Shown here piece after piece: positions 47,642 through 55,481 of a stretch of 56,500 nt of DNA; position 1 is the stretch's first letter, and each line of letters starts with the position of its first letter. The notes below the pieces were generated by a model. The model worked only from the letters and a program-made list of their open reading frames with translations. It did not search any database and had not been told where the DNA came from. This DNA comes from a virus: IMG/VR virus record IMGVR_UViG_3300035703_000116, positions 1-56,500 of that record, one strand, 5' to 3'. The position numbers and the translations under genes were made by a program.

Positions 47642-47997
47642 TGCTCACTCTCGTCGCTAGCGGTTATGTGACCGGCGAAGTTCAAGTTAAGGATGGCGAC
47701 TACGGCAAAACTGCCACTGTCGGTATCCGCTCTAAAACCACCAACGGCAAACAAACCCATTTCGTCAACGCCACTTTTTACGGCAAAAAGATTGAAACTG
47801 CCGTCAAGTTCATGGAGGATGGGCGCCAGGTAACTCTTGTTGGAACCGTCAAAACCGTTTCCCCTAAGAAGAAGAAGGACGGCACTGAATACGTTGCTAT
47901 CTACATGGATGCAACTGATTTCACCATCCCCGAGCGTCAAGGCCAAGAAATGCCCTCTCGTTCTCAGGCGCCTGCCCCAGACGAAATGCCCTTCTAA
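47641..47997 (+). CDS. ssb: Single-stranded DNA-binding protein
   Basis: 118 residues. OB-fold strands: LVASGYVTGEVQVKDGDYGK, THFVNATFYGKKIETAVKFM, GRQVTLVGTVKTVSPKKKKD, YVAIYMDATDFTI. A Pro/Ser/Gln linker leads to the acidic tip DEMPF, the usual partner-binding tail of SSBs. GC-rich, likely abundant. Confidence 0.85.
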   Translation: MLTLVASGYVTGEVQVKDGDYGKTATVGIRSKTTNGKQTHFVNATFYGKKIETAVKFMEDGRQVTLVGTVKTVSPKKKKDGTEYVAIYMDATDFTIPERQGQEMPSRSQAPAPDEMPF

Positions 47998-47999
47998 GC

Positions 48000-48226
48000 C
48001 CTTGGCGGAGCACAGTCCTATCCCACTGAAACAGGACTGATTCGCCTCCCCAGCGCCAACGCTTCTACTGCTCGGGCCAAGCGGTAGCGGTTAAGCACCA
48101 GCGCACGCAACGTCAAGGGGTCTCATCAGGGAGCAAGGCGGTACCGCCCTTCGCATGAGGGTTCTGGGCCTTGTCAAGGTGAATAGCTCGTAAGCCCAAG
48201 ACTTGAAAGCCCCTTCGGGGGTTTTC
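48000..48226 (+). ncRNA. Candidate structured non-coding RNA
   Basis: No credible gene in this 230-base gap. It is GC-rich and holds nested inverted repeats: GGCG...CAGTCCT...AGGACTG...CGCC, CTACTGCT/AGCGGTAG, CTCAT...ATGAG around GGCG/CGCC, and GGGC...GCCC, ending in an intrinsic terminator. I could not match it to tmRNA, 6S, SRP or RNase P RNA. No promoter was identified. Confidence 0.45.
48206..48226 (+). terminator. Intrinsic terminator, plus strand
   Basis: AAAGCCCC pairs with GGGGGTTT (one G-U) around TTCG, followed by TCTTGT. It ends the SSB transcript or the candidate RNA. Confidence 0.8.
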
Positions 48227-48257
48227 TTGTATCATTTAACAGCGACAGCAAATTGCA

Positions 48258-48803
48258 GTGAACAAGCTCATCGGACTTTATAGCCCCGCCCCTCAATCAG
48301 GTAAATCACTTGCGGCGAACGTTCTTGCACGAACAAGTCATCGCATGATGAGCTTTGCCGAACCGATCAAACGCATGGGTGCAGAGTTCTTTGTTTCGCT
48401 CGGCTACGAAAAAGATGAAGCTGTTGCTTTGGTGTGGGCGCACAAAGAAAGAATTGTCCCTGAGATCAATGCAACGCCCAGGCACGTATTGCAAACGCTT
48501 GGAACGGAATGGGGGCGCGACTGCATCAATCAAAATATCTGGCTTGATTGCATGAAATATCGCATTGAAAAAGAAAAGAGCTATGGCGTTGTCATTGATG
48601 ATGTTCGCTTTCTCAATGAAGCGGAAATGATTAAAGACATGGGGGGCGAGATGTGGAAAATTATTCGACCTTCCGTCGTCAACAAAGAAACGCACGTCTC
48701 TGAAGGTGGGCTTGATGATTGGGATGGATTTGATCGTGTAATTGAAAATACTGGTACGATTCAAGAGTTTCGTGCAAAACTTGACGCTTTGATGACATGC
48801 TGA
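48258..48803 (+). CDS. Deoxynucleoside monophosphate kinase-like protein
   Basis: 181 residues from a GTG. P-loop GLYSPAPQSGKSLAANVLAR at 6-25, FAEPIKRM, PRHVLQTLGTEWGRDCINQN and VVIDDVRFLNEAEMI are the dNMP kinase pattern of phages (T4 gp1-like). It would phosphorylate dNMPs for phage DNA synthesis and fits with ThyX and the deaminase-like gene downstream. Confidence 0.8.
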   Translation: MNKLIGLYSPAPQSGKSLAANVLARTSHRMMSFAEPIKRMGAEFFVSLGYEKDEAVALVWAHKERIVPEINATPRHVLQTLGTEWGRDCINQNIWLDCMKYRIEKEKSYGVVIDDVRFLNEAEMIKDMGGEMWKIIRPSVVNKETHVSEGGLDDWDGFDRVIENTGTIQEFRAKLDALMTC

Positions 48804-49534
48804 AGGATCGCGGTGATATTTTTTATGGCGCCCGTCTTGTCGCGGATGCGCGTCTGCATCTCGGCGCTGTAATCAACGGGGGCGATGGAGAATTATTCTT
48901 TGCAACGATGTGGAAGATCATCGACAATGAAGTCTATTTAGGATATAGAACATTTGATAACAGAGACATAAAGATGCACGGAGTCAAAGACTTTATCTTT
49001 AACTTTCATCATGGACTGGGGATTAAAAAAGCAACTCTTGCGACTTTTCTTGCAAACTGCGCAAAAGCTGCAATCAAAGACAAGACGCAGGCGCAGTACG
49101 CATCGAGATTTGCAAAATGGCTGGGAGAGCAGCATGACGGATTTGATTTCCCTCAAGAATTCTTTGAGTACATGCGCATTAAGTATTACATTCAAAAGCG
49201 ATACAGGAAAAAGAATCCAGACAGATACAGAAGATTGCAGATACTTGAAAGAATCTACAATCAATATCCGCAGCTTTTACAAGAAGTCGGCGCAGGGAAA
49301 AAGTACAAAGACATTTTTGACTGCGCAGAAGATCTGACGATCTGGGAGCGAAAGCGCACAGTTCGCCCACTTTCTCTCTACAACAACCCGACAGCAAGGC
49401 AGACAGAGGAGCTGGCGGAAAAGCTAAGCGTCAAGCTGAGCAAGCTGAATCGACGTATTTTGATCGCTAAACTCATAGAAATTTACAAGCGCGACAAGGG
49501 GATTGATGACGGCAAACTTGTTGACGACGCTTGA
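48797..49534 (+). CDS. Hypothetical basic protein
   Basis: 245 residues. N-terminal alpha/beta part (LHLGAVINGGDGELFFATMW, then VYLGYRTFD), middle GIKKATLATFLANCAKAAIK, and a basic helical part (IKYYIQKRYRKKNPDRYRRL). Not recognised. Overlaps the kinase end by 7 bases. Confidence 0.6.
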   Translation: MLKDRGDIFYGARLVADARLHLGAVINGGDGELFFATMWKIIDNEVYLGYRTFDNRDIKMHGVKDFIFNFHHGLGIKKATLATFLANCAKAAIKDKTQAQYASRFAKWLGEQHDGFDFPQEFFEYMRIKYYIQKRYRKKNPDRYRRLQILERIYNQYPQLLQEVGAGKKYKDIFDCAEDLTIWERKRTVRPLSLYNNPTARQTEELAEKLSVKLSKLNRRILIAKLIEIYKRDKGIDDGKLVDDA

Positions 49535-50045
49535 GCAGTGTTCGATTCAGTCCTATTCATTCTTCGTCGCCGGTAAACCCGAGACTCAGGGCTCCAAGAA
49601 CGCTTTTGGGCGCGTCTACACCGACCGTCAGGGGCGTCAGCGCGTTGCTGTTGCCATGACTGAACAGTCCAAGGGGGTCTATGCCTGGAGGGCCTCCGTG
49701 GGGCGCGTGGCGACACTGATGCGCCCATGCAACTGGGAGACGCAAGGGCTATTTACATTGTCATTGTTATTTTACATGCCTCGCCCTAGAGTTCATTTTG
49801 ATAGTAAGGGGAATCTTAAGCGCAGCGCCCCTTTGTTTCACTCCAATAAGGGCGACGCGGACAAGCTGCTCAGGGCCTGTGGAGATGCGCTGACAAAAAT
49901 ATGTTACGATGATGACGCTTTGATCGTTGCAGCTTCTTCTATGAAGCTGTTCTGTGATCCGACTGATGGCCCTGGCGTTCACGTCAAGGTGTCACGCCTT
50001 GATCAAGAAGCCGCTACGGCAATGATGCTTGCACTCAAGCCGTAA
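49506..50045 (+). CDS. rusA: RusA-type Holliday junction resolvase
   Basis: 179 residues from the ATG at 49506. FFVAGKPETQGSKNAFGRVY, FYMPRPRVHFDSKG, then KGDADKLLRACGDALTKICY with DDDALI supply the conserved RusA aspartates (D in GDADKL, in GDAL and in YDDD). It would cut branched DNA before packaging. Its start lies within the end of the upstream gene. Confidence 0.85.
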   Translation: MTANLLTTLEQCSIQSYSFFVAGKPETQGSKNAFGRVYTDRQGRQRVAVAMTEQSKGVYAWRASVGRVATLMRPCNWETQGLFTLSLLFYMPRPRVHFDSKGNLKRSAPLFHSNKGDADKLLRACGDALTKICYDDDALIVAASSMKLFCDPTDGPGVHVKVSRLDQEAATAMMLALKP

Positions 50046-50053
50046 CGAGACTC

Positions 50054-50082
50054 TTGCAAGAAAGTGCTCAATGTGCTAACTT
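50054..50082 (+). promoter_or_regulatory. Probable promoter of cyAbrB gene
   Basis: TTGCAA (50054-50059), 17-base spacer, TAACTT (50077-50082), with CTTGCA repeated at both ends. Box match is moderate. Confidence 0.45.
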
Positions 50083-50107
50083 GCACAAGTCAACCACGCA
50101 GGCCGTC

Positions 50108-50638
50108 ATGGCACGCAAAAAACAGGACTCAGATACTGCTGTCCTTGATCCCATCGAAACCGATTCTGAAATGTCTGTTGAAGCCGTCGCTCCCGAAGCT
50201 GTCAAGTCCACCAAGGTGAAAGTTGGCGGTGAGCGCAAAGTAGGCCAAGAACTCCTTGACTACGTGCAAGCCAATCAAGGCGTCGCTGGTGATGAGCTTG
50301 CTTTTGGTGCTGGCTACTACACCAAAATCACCGATGCAGAAACTGGGGAGACTCAGACCCGCATTCACAAGAACGAGTTCTTTAAGGCCCTCACCGAAGC
50401 CTCTACTGGCATCGTGATTCCTTCTGCTCGTCGCGCCTACAGCTCCCGCAAGGGTCGCGCTCCCATCGTGACCGTGGGCAAGACCGGCAACTGTGTGGTG
50501 GGCGCTCGTCACAGCGCCATCGCTGGCTTCGCCCCTGGTAGCAAGGTGCAGGTGACTGCCGAAGAGGGCAAGATCGTGCTGACCCCCATGAGCGACGCTG
50601 AAGCCGCTGAAGCCGAAGAGGACGATCTGGATCTCTGA
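50108..50638 (+). CDS. cyAbrB-type transcription regulator
   Basis: 176 residues from the ATG at 50108. VGQELLDYVQANQGVAGDEL, AFGAGYYTKITDAETGETQT and IHKNEFFKALTEA match the N-terminal part of cyanobacterial AbrB-like proteins; GKTGNCVVGARHSAIAGFAP then GSKVQVTAEEGKIVLTPMSD matches the AbrB DNA-binding fold. cyAbrB proteins set carbon/nitrogen gene expression in cyanobacteria. GC-rich, with an Asp/Glu tail. It could redirect host metabolism. Confidence 0.8.
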   Translation: MARKKQDSDTAVLDPIETDSEMSVEAVAPEAVKSTKVKVGGERKVGQELLDYVQANQGVAGDELAFGAGYYTKITDAETGETQTRIHKNEFFKALTEASTGIVIPSARRAYSSRKGRAPIVTVGKTGNCVVGARHSAIAGFAPGSKVQVTAEEGKIVLTPMSDAEAAEAEEDDLDL

Positions 50639-50657
50639 TTCATTTCTCATCGTTCAC

Positions 50658-50680
50658 GCCCTGCTTCGGCAGGGCTTTTT
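50658..50680 (+). terminator. Intrinsic terminator after cyAbrB gene
   Basis: GCCCTGC pairs with GCAGGGC around TTCG, followed by TTTTTCTTTC. Confidence 0.9.
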
Positions 50681-50694
50681 CTTTCTCTATCAAC

Positions 50695-51078
50695 ATGGGA
50701 CAACTGCAGGAACAAGCTCGTCAATGGCGAAATGCTTTTGAAGTTAAAAGCGACAATCAAAGAGGGAGTCTTCAGTACAATCTTCAGATTAAATTGATCA
50801 TCGAAGAATACACGGAAGTCATTGAAGCGTTTGATGCTTTCAAGCAGGGTGATATTTCTACCCACGCCGAACTGCTCAAAGAACTGAGTGATCTTGTTTT
50901 CGTCTGCTATCAAGCGGCGGAAAATATGGGCTGGGATCTTGACGAAGCGATGCAGCGTGTTTTTGATAGCAACATGAGCAAGCTTGATGATACGGGCGCC
51001 CCAATTAGAAATGAGACAGGAAAAGTGATGAAGGGACCGAACTATCAAAAGCCCAACCTGACAGATCTAGTGCAATGA
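50695..51078 (+). CDS. MazG-like nucleotide pyrophosphohydrolase
   Basis: 127 residues. LQIKLIIEEYTEVIEAFDAF (EE..E of the metal site), ELLKELSDLVFVCYQAAENM (ExxD) and a KVMKGPNYQKPNLTDLV tail typical of phage phosphohydrolases. It may hydrolyse (d)NTPs or alarmones. Its end overlaps the next start. Confidence 0.8.
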   Translation: MGQLQEQARQWRNAFEVKSDNQRGSLQYNLQIKLIIEEYTEVIEAFDAFKQGDISTHAELLKELSDLVFVCYQAAENMGWDLDEAMQRVFDSNMSKLDDTGAPIRNETGKVMKGPNYQKPNLTDLVQ

Positions 51079-51227
51079 CTCGCTACGTGTTCTCTTTTCC
51101 AGCCATTAACGTCTATCACGTTTTTCGAGCTGATTCAAAATATGAAGCCTTTCATCTTTTGATGAATTCTTCGCTTGCCCCCTACTACGGTCAGGCCGTC
51201 CTGTTACATCCCCATGACGGACACTGA
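51075..51227 (+). CDS. Small protein, 50 residues
   Basis: MTRYVFSFPAINVYHVFRAD, then YEAFHLLMNSSLAPYYGQAV. Alpha/beta, shares ATGA with the MazG stop. Not recognised. Confidence 0.55.
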   Translation: MTRYVFSFPAINVYHVFRADSKYEAFHLLMNSSLAPYYGQAVLLHPHDGH

Positions 51228-51387
51228 AGTAGATGCGATCATTGATGCTGTCTGGACCTCAGAGGCGTCTCTGACGGTCAACCTGAGGGCTCTTGTTCGC
51301 ACTGCTGCCTGCTATGGGTGGCGGTGCGCTCAAGCGGCTCACTGGATCAACAAGCACCGCTCCCAACACGATGGTCAATCCCTTTGA
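51214..51387 (+). CDS. Small cyanophage-type protein, 57 residues
   Basis: TDTEVDAIIDAVWTSEASLT, then VRTAACYGWRCAQAAHWINK. Resembles short helical proteins of Synechococcus phages. Function unknown. Confidence 0.55.
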   Translation: MTDTEVDAIIDAVWTSEASLTVNLRALVRTAACYGWRCAQAAHWINKHRSQHDGQSL

Positions 51388-51520
51388 AGAGCAGAGGCGA
51401 CAGGATCGCCTGGAGTCTTGGTATGAGCAAGACGGGCGCAGCGACAAAAATCACCCTATGCACGCTCTTTACACTGGACTCGCTGGCAAATACATGAACA
51501 AGGAGCAAGACAGTGCTTGA
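51371..51520 (+). CDS. Small charged protein, 49 residues
   Basis: NPFEEQRRQDRLESWYEQDG, then HPMHALYTGLAGKYMNKEQD. Overlaps both neighbours in the usual tight packing. Not recognised. Confidence 0.5.
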   Translation: MVNPFEEQRRQDRLESWYEQDGRSDKNHPMHALYTGLAGKYMNKEQDSA

Positions 51521-51665
51521 TTTCGATGATCTTGAGCAACTCTTCCGCGAATACTGGGAGGGTTCTTACCCCAATGCGCCCGCTAACAAGCAATCCGCTG
51601 CTTCGCATATTGCGTTTGCTCATTTTGCTCTTCTGAAAGCAAAGGAGGCGAAGAGTGAAGGTTGA
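51513..51665 (+). CDS. Small protein upstream of thyX, 50 residues
   Basis: From a GTG at 51513: LDFDDLEQLFREYWEGSYPN, then HIAFAHFALLKAKEAKSEG. The AGGAG of the upstream gene's end precedes it, and the thyX ribosome-binding site lies in its last codons. Not recognised. Confidence 0.5.
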   Translation: MLDFDDLEQLFREYWEGSYPNAPANKQSAASHIAFAHFALLKAKEAKSEG

Positions 51666-52281
51666 GTTTGTTCACTGCACGCCCGACGCCGAGCGCTTAA
51701 TTGTAAAGATGGCTAGGGTTAGCAACCCGGCGAACGAAGACAATCAAGAGACGGCGCCAAAACTGATTAGATACTTAATCAGTCATAAACATTGGTCGCC
51801 GCTGGAAATGTGCTCGATGTGTGTAAAGATCAGCACTGAGCGTGATATAGCAGCGCAGATCTTGCGTCACAGAAGCTTTAGCTTCCAGGAGTTTTCTACT
51901 CGTTATGCGCAAACTGCAATCGCAGCAGTTCCAAGGTTTAGAAAACAAGACGATAAAAACCGTCAAAGCAGCCATGACACATTCTCTGACCAGGAGAAGC
52001 GAGATCTCGAGTATGCCGCTGCAAGGGTTATCGGAAGTGCATTTGACACCTACGAAGAAATGCTAAAAAGTGGCGTAGCAAAAGAAACTGCTCGCAGAAT
52101 TTTACCCCTCTGCACCCCAACAACTCTTTATATGCACGGAACGCTGCGCTCGTGGGTGCATTACATCGAACTGCGTCGCGCAAATGGCACGCAGTTAGAG
52201 CATCAACAGATTGCGGAAGAGTGCAAGAAGATTTTTATTGAACAGTTTCCACTAATCGGACAGGCAGCTTTTGAGTCATGA
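51655..52281 (+). CDS. thyX: Flavin-dependent thymidylate synthase
   Basis: 208 residues from a GTG with GGAGG 7 bases upstream. RHRSFSFQEFS (71-81) is the RHRx7S signature that binds dUMP and FAD; STRYAQ follows, and SWVHYIELRRANGTQLEHQQ holds the second conserved part. It makes dTMP from dUMP. GTG start and overlap with both neighbours show tight coupling with the deaminase-like gene. Confidence 0.93.
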   Translation: MKVEFVHCTPDAERLIVKMARVSNPANEDNQETAPKLIRYLISHKHWSPLEMCSMCVKISTERDIAAQILRHRSFSFQEFSTRYAQTAIAAVPRFRKQDDKNRQSSHDTFSDQEKRDLEYAAARVIGSAFDTYEEMLKSGVAKETARRILPLCTPTTLYMHGTLRSWVHYIELRRANGTQLEHQQIAEECKKIFIEQFPLIGQAAFES

Positions 52282-52799
52282 GCATTCTCTGTGATCACGA
52301 GATCGAGCGTCTGTGCAAAGAGCAGGCAATGATGCTGCCCTACAGATCTGAGCAGCTCAATCCAGCAAGCTATGACGTGCGACTTGGCGATCAGATCATG
52401 ATCGAATCAGTCGCCACCGATCAACTCATCCTGACGCCGATCTCCGGGTTCACCAAAGAGAATCCTTGGCTGCTGCGAGCAGGACAGTTCTGCCTCGCCT
52501 GCACCGAAGAGATCTTCAACATGCCCGAGGATGTGGCCGGACACTTCGCTCTCAAATCAAGCAGGGGGCGTGAAGGCTATTCTCATGCACTCAGTGCATA
52601 CATCGACCCTGGGTTTCATGGAAGCCGCCTGACGCTTGAACTTCACAACATCAGGCAGATTCACCCGATCCCGCTGTATCCGGGTCTCTTGATTGGGCAG
52701 GTTGTATTTCAGCGCATGTCAGATGCTCCGCTTATCAGCTACGCCGTTAAGGGCAACTACAACAACAGCGAAACAGTACGTCAGAGTATTTGGACATAA
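52278..52799 (+). CDS. dCTP deaminase/dUTPase-family protein
   Basis: 173 residues. LNPASYDVRLGDQIMIE, FCLACTEEIFNMPEDVAGHF, then KSSRGREGYSHALSAYIDPG and FHGSRLTLELHN match the trimeric Dcd/DUT fold (SSxxR.G, A.xIDPGFxG, E.xN). It would supply dUMP for ThyX. Which of deamination or dUTP hydrolysis it performs is not settled. The first half is GC-richer than the end. Confidence 0.8.
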   Translation: MSILCDHEIERLCKEQAMMLPYRSEQLNPASYDVRLGDQIMIESVATDQLILTPISGFTKENPWLLRAGQFCLACTEEIFNMPEDVAGHFALKSSRGREGYSHALSAYIDPGFHGSRLTLELHNIRQIHPIPLYPGLLIGQVVFQRMSDAPLISYAVKGNYNNSETVRQSIWT

Positions 52800-53042
52800 C
52801 TAGGCGAGATCATCAATCATTTTTTGATATTTATCAAGCGAGAACTCTGCGCTCATGTTTTTCATCGCCTCCCCTATCGCCCATACCGCCCTGCTGTTAT
52901 TGAAGGATGCTTGGTGATTGAGGAGTAGCGCAAAGTCAAGCAGTCCCTGATGATCACCCGCCCTAAATAATTCCTTAAGACGTTCACAATTTAATCGCTC
53001 TTGGAACTGATCTTCTGGGCGATAGGTTGGGGATGACATCAT
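52800..53042 (-). CDS. Hypothetical minus-strand protein
   Basis: 80 residues from the ATG at 53042. QFQERLNCERLKELFRAGDH, then LLDFALLLNHQASFNNSRAV. Its stop touches that of the deaminase-like gene, tail to tail. Not recognised. Confidence 0.55.
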   Translation of the reverse strand: MMSSPTYRPEDQFQERLNCERLKELFRAGDHQGLLDFALLLNHQASFNNSRAVWAIGEAMKNMSAEFSLDKYQKMIDDLA

Positions 53043-53058
53043 TCTTCGATGAGTAGTT

Positions 53059-53229
53059 ATGACTGAGCGTAACAAGCCTTATCTAGAAGCGCCATGCAAA
53101 GACAACAACTGGAAGTGGCGTGTTTACGGAATCGGGATGGTGTGGGATCATGCACAGGAGTGGCAAGCCAAATGGAAGCTCCACTGCTTACAAGTCTCTC
53201 AAGGTATTTCCGACGACGATGGCCCGTGA
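53059..53229 (+). CDS. Small Trp-rich protein, 56 residues
   Basis: TERNKPYLEAPCKDNNWKWR, then GMVWDHAQEWQAKWKLHCLQ. Its end overlaps the sigma factor start by 11 bases. Not recognised. Confidence 0.55.
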   Translation: MTERNKPYLEAPCKDNNWKWRVYGIGMVWDHAQEWQAKWKLHCLQVSQGISDDDGP

Positions 53230-54106
53230 CGCGATTCAGAGCTACCTCAATGAGATAGGGCGATACCCGCTGCTTACAAAAGCACAAGAGGTGATGCTTG
53301 GAACGCAAATTCAGGCTTGGATGCTAATAAAAGACAAAGACAGATTGAACTACACAGAAGAAGAGAAAAAAATTGCAAGAGCTGGGGCGAGGGCGAGAGA
53401 GAAATTCATTAAGTGCAATTTGAGATTAGTTGTTAACATTGCAAGAAAATACACGAATCGCTGCAGTAGTCTCGATTTGATGGATTTAGTGCAAGAGGGA
53501 AATGTTGGGCTGGCGAGAGCCGTAGAAAAATTTGACCCGACTCGCGGATATGCGATGAGTACATACGCCTACTGGTGGATCAGACAGGCGATACAGCGAG
53601 CAATGCAGTGCGCCGACTTAACAATTCGACTTCCCATCGGCGTACATGATGCGACATTCAAGATCAACAAAGCTGTTGAGCAACTTACAAAGCAGCTTGG
53701 GCGAGAGCCAAGCTTTACTGAAATATCTGAAGCATCTGATTTGTCTATTGATGAAATCAAAAATGCGTTGATGGCACCTAGGGTAAGCTCAAGTCTCGAT
53801 AAACAGGCGAATGAAAAAGAATCTAGCTCTTTCTTGATTGAATTAATCGCTGATGAGCGAAACTCAAATACGCTCGAAAACGTACATGATCAGTCGCTTG
53901 TTGTCGATATTTATACTGCGATAGAAACATATCTCGACGAAATGACAAAGTTCGTCGTTTTAGAGCGCATAAAAGATCCGCCGACCCCTTGGAAAGAAAT
54001 CTGCGAAATGACAGGGCTCTCTAGGGGAAGACTGCAGAAAATAGAGCAAAACGGTATTAGTCGTTGCGCAATGATCCTGCGCGTCAAAAAAGACCTGAGA
54101 GCTTAA
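53219..54106 (+). CDS. RNA polymerase sigma factor, cyanobacterial group 2-like
   Basis: 295 residues from the ATG at 53219. Region 1.2 RDAIQSYLNEIGRYPLLTKA; region 2 AREKFIKCNLRLVVNIARKY, DLMDLVQEGNVGLARAVEKF and STYAYWWIRQAIQRAM; region 3 RLPIGVHDATFKINKAVEQL. Region 4 is shortened: KEICEMTGLSRGRLQKIEQN replaces the usual SRERxRQIE helix. Last gene of the plus-strand block. It could guide polymerase to late promoters with altered -35 contacts. Confidence 0.88.
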   Translation: MARDAIQSYLNEIGRYPLLTKAQEVMLGTQIQAWMLIKDKDRLNYTEEEKKIARAGARAREKFIKCNLRLVVNIARKYTNRCSSLDLMDLVQEGNVGLARAVEKFDPTRGYAMSTYAYWWIRQAIQRAMQCADLTIRLPIGVHDATFKINKAVEQLTKQLGREPSFTEISEASDLSIDEIKNALMAPRVSSSLDKQANEKESSSFLIELIADERNSNTLENVHDQSLVVDIYTAIETYLDEMTKFVVLERIKDPPTPWKEICEMTGLSRGRLQKIEQNGISRCAMILRVKKDLRA

Positions 54107-54112
54107 AAACTT

Positions 54113-55183
54113 TCAATAATCCCACACTACTTTGGGGCGCCCTTCTCTAATTCCCGTGTGAATAAATCCTTTTGGCGCACCCTTACCTGTACTATATGCC
54201 CAGTTTCTAATACACCATTCTTGCAGCTTGTAAATGTCTGCGCCTTCGATGTACCAATCAACTGCGCCAACACCGGGGACGTTGTAAAGATGTTCTGATC
54301 GACTTGCGCCCCCAACAGCGGCATTAGCAGAAGGCGGTCTAAATCCACTCGTAATGATTATCGGTTTATTCCCAAAAGCAGTGCGTGCGCGTTCAAGAAA
54401 AGCAGCAAGTTCTGCTGCTGTATCAAGCTGATATTGATGTTGAAATCTGCGTTCTTCTTTGTCCAGCGCAAATTCACCAAGTCTGATGTGCGGGGTGATG
54501 CGAGATGAGAAAGGGCTACTGGGGCGCAGCTTGCTGGTCTCTGGGTCGGCGGCAACGGAATCCTTGGCCCATAGCGCCCCTTCGGCCTTACGACGCCTTA
54601 GGAGGCCGGCCTCGACGTTGCTGCCGGGGTTGCGATACAGCTCCATCGCTGCAGGCACCTGCCTCCAGTCTTTTTCACGCAAGCGCTTGCTGATTGTTTC
54701 AAAGCCAGCACTCCCGTAAAATCCTGCGCCTAAATTGTAAGCAAAACTGATGAGCGCACTTTGTTGATTTGCGCCCATTGCATTCCAAAAAGGAATCGTT
54801 GCGCGCAGTTTTTCTGCGATTCGCTCAACCTCAATCTTTAGCAGTTGATCGGCGTCAATGACTGTAATTTTGTCGCCTCGCTGTACTTTGCGCCCATCCG
54901 AATAACGGGTTGTTCCATATCCAATCGTCGCAACATCCCAACCGTGCAATGGGTCTGGATAAGCGCTAAGATGACACCCCTCAAACTCTTTAATGAGTTT
55001 TATCGCTGAATCATAATTAGCAAAGGCGGACGGTTTTTGCTCGGGCGAAGCACGAAAAAGCTCAAGGAATTCTTTTTGCTGCTCTTTTGTTAGCAGCGCC
55101 CAAGCATAATTCCAAGCAGCAATTTGATGCGACTCTGGATGCTGTTTATCAGTCCAGCGTGCGGCAGAAAGGAAGTCGCTCAT
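54113..55183 (-). CDS. Bifunctional endolysin: GH24 lysozyme plus M15 peptidase
   Basis: 356 residues. Residues 55-205: GH24 with LIKEFEGCHLSAYPDP (catalytic E68), WDVATIGYGTT and ALISFAYNLGAGFYGS. Residues about 265-350: peptidase M15 with IITSGFRPPSANAAVGGASR, SEHLYNVPGVGAVDW and a late HTG, giving the zinc-binding His/Asp set. It cuts both glycan and peptide bonds of the host wall. DNA at 54541-54660 is about 67% G+C against 45% beyond. Converges on the sigma gene. Confidence 0.9.
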   Translation of the reverse strand: MSDFLSAARWTDKQHPESHQIAAWNYAWALLTKEQQKEFLELFRASPEQKPSAFANYDSAIKLIKEFEGCHLSAYPDPLHGWDVATIGYGTTRYSDGRKVQRGDKITVIDADQLLKIEVERIAEKLRATIPFWNAMGANQQSALISFAYNLGAGFYGSAGFETISKRLREKDWRQVPAAMELYRNPGSNVEAGLLRRRKAEGALWAKDSVAADPETSKLRPSSPFSSRITPHIRLGEFALDKEERRFQHQYQLDTAAELAAFLERARTAFGNKPIIITSGFRPPSANAAVGGASRSEHLYNVPGVGAVDWYIEGADIYKLQEWCIRNWAYSTGKGAPKGFIHTGIREGRPKVVWDY

Positions 55184-55455
55184 CGTGATTTACGCTGAGT
55201 CCGAATGGCGTTCTTGATCGGATTATAAAGAAGTGCCAGGGCTTCAACCGTGCTATCGGAAACATTCCCTTTATTGAATTTTGCAGCTAAGTAGGAGATT
55301 TCAGATTCAACAACAGCAGGGGGCGCACCATTGACAATTGCCACTGGCACTGAAATATCAAGCTTTTCGTAGATCCTGGGAAGCGCTTCTCTGACTGCCT
55401 TGTCAAGAGAAATTCTTAACAGAATCTTTGCCAGTTCAACGAGGAGTGCTTTCAT
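55180..55455 (-). CDS. Lysis-region protein, unknown
   Basis: 91 residues. Helical N-terminus (MKALLVELAKILLRISLDKA), Pro-rich SVPVAIVNGAPPAVVESEI, basic end. Its stop overlaps the endolysin start (ATGA). The amphipathic N-terminus could contact membrane; no clear transmembrane helix. Confidence 0.6.
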   Translation of the reverse strand: MKALLVELAKILLRISLDKAVREALPRIYEKLDISVPVAIVNGAPPAVVESEISYLAAKFNKGNVSDSTVEALALLYNPIKNAIRTQRKSR

Positions 55456-55481
55456 TCTCTTGAGAGCATGTCCTCTTCAGG

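Noticed and set aside
48000-48232. tmRNA, 6S RNA, SRP RNA or RNase P RNA
   Set aside because: None of their conserved segments could be found, so only a generic structured RNA is claimed.
48306-48764. 152-residue minus-strand open frame
   Set aside because: Shadow of the dNMP kinase gene, which has clear motifs on the plus strand.
50129-50650. 173-residue minus-strand open frame
   Set aside because: Antisense of the cyAbrB gene; His/Gly-rich, as expected from a GC-rich shadow.
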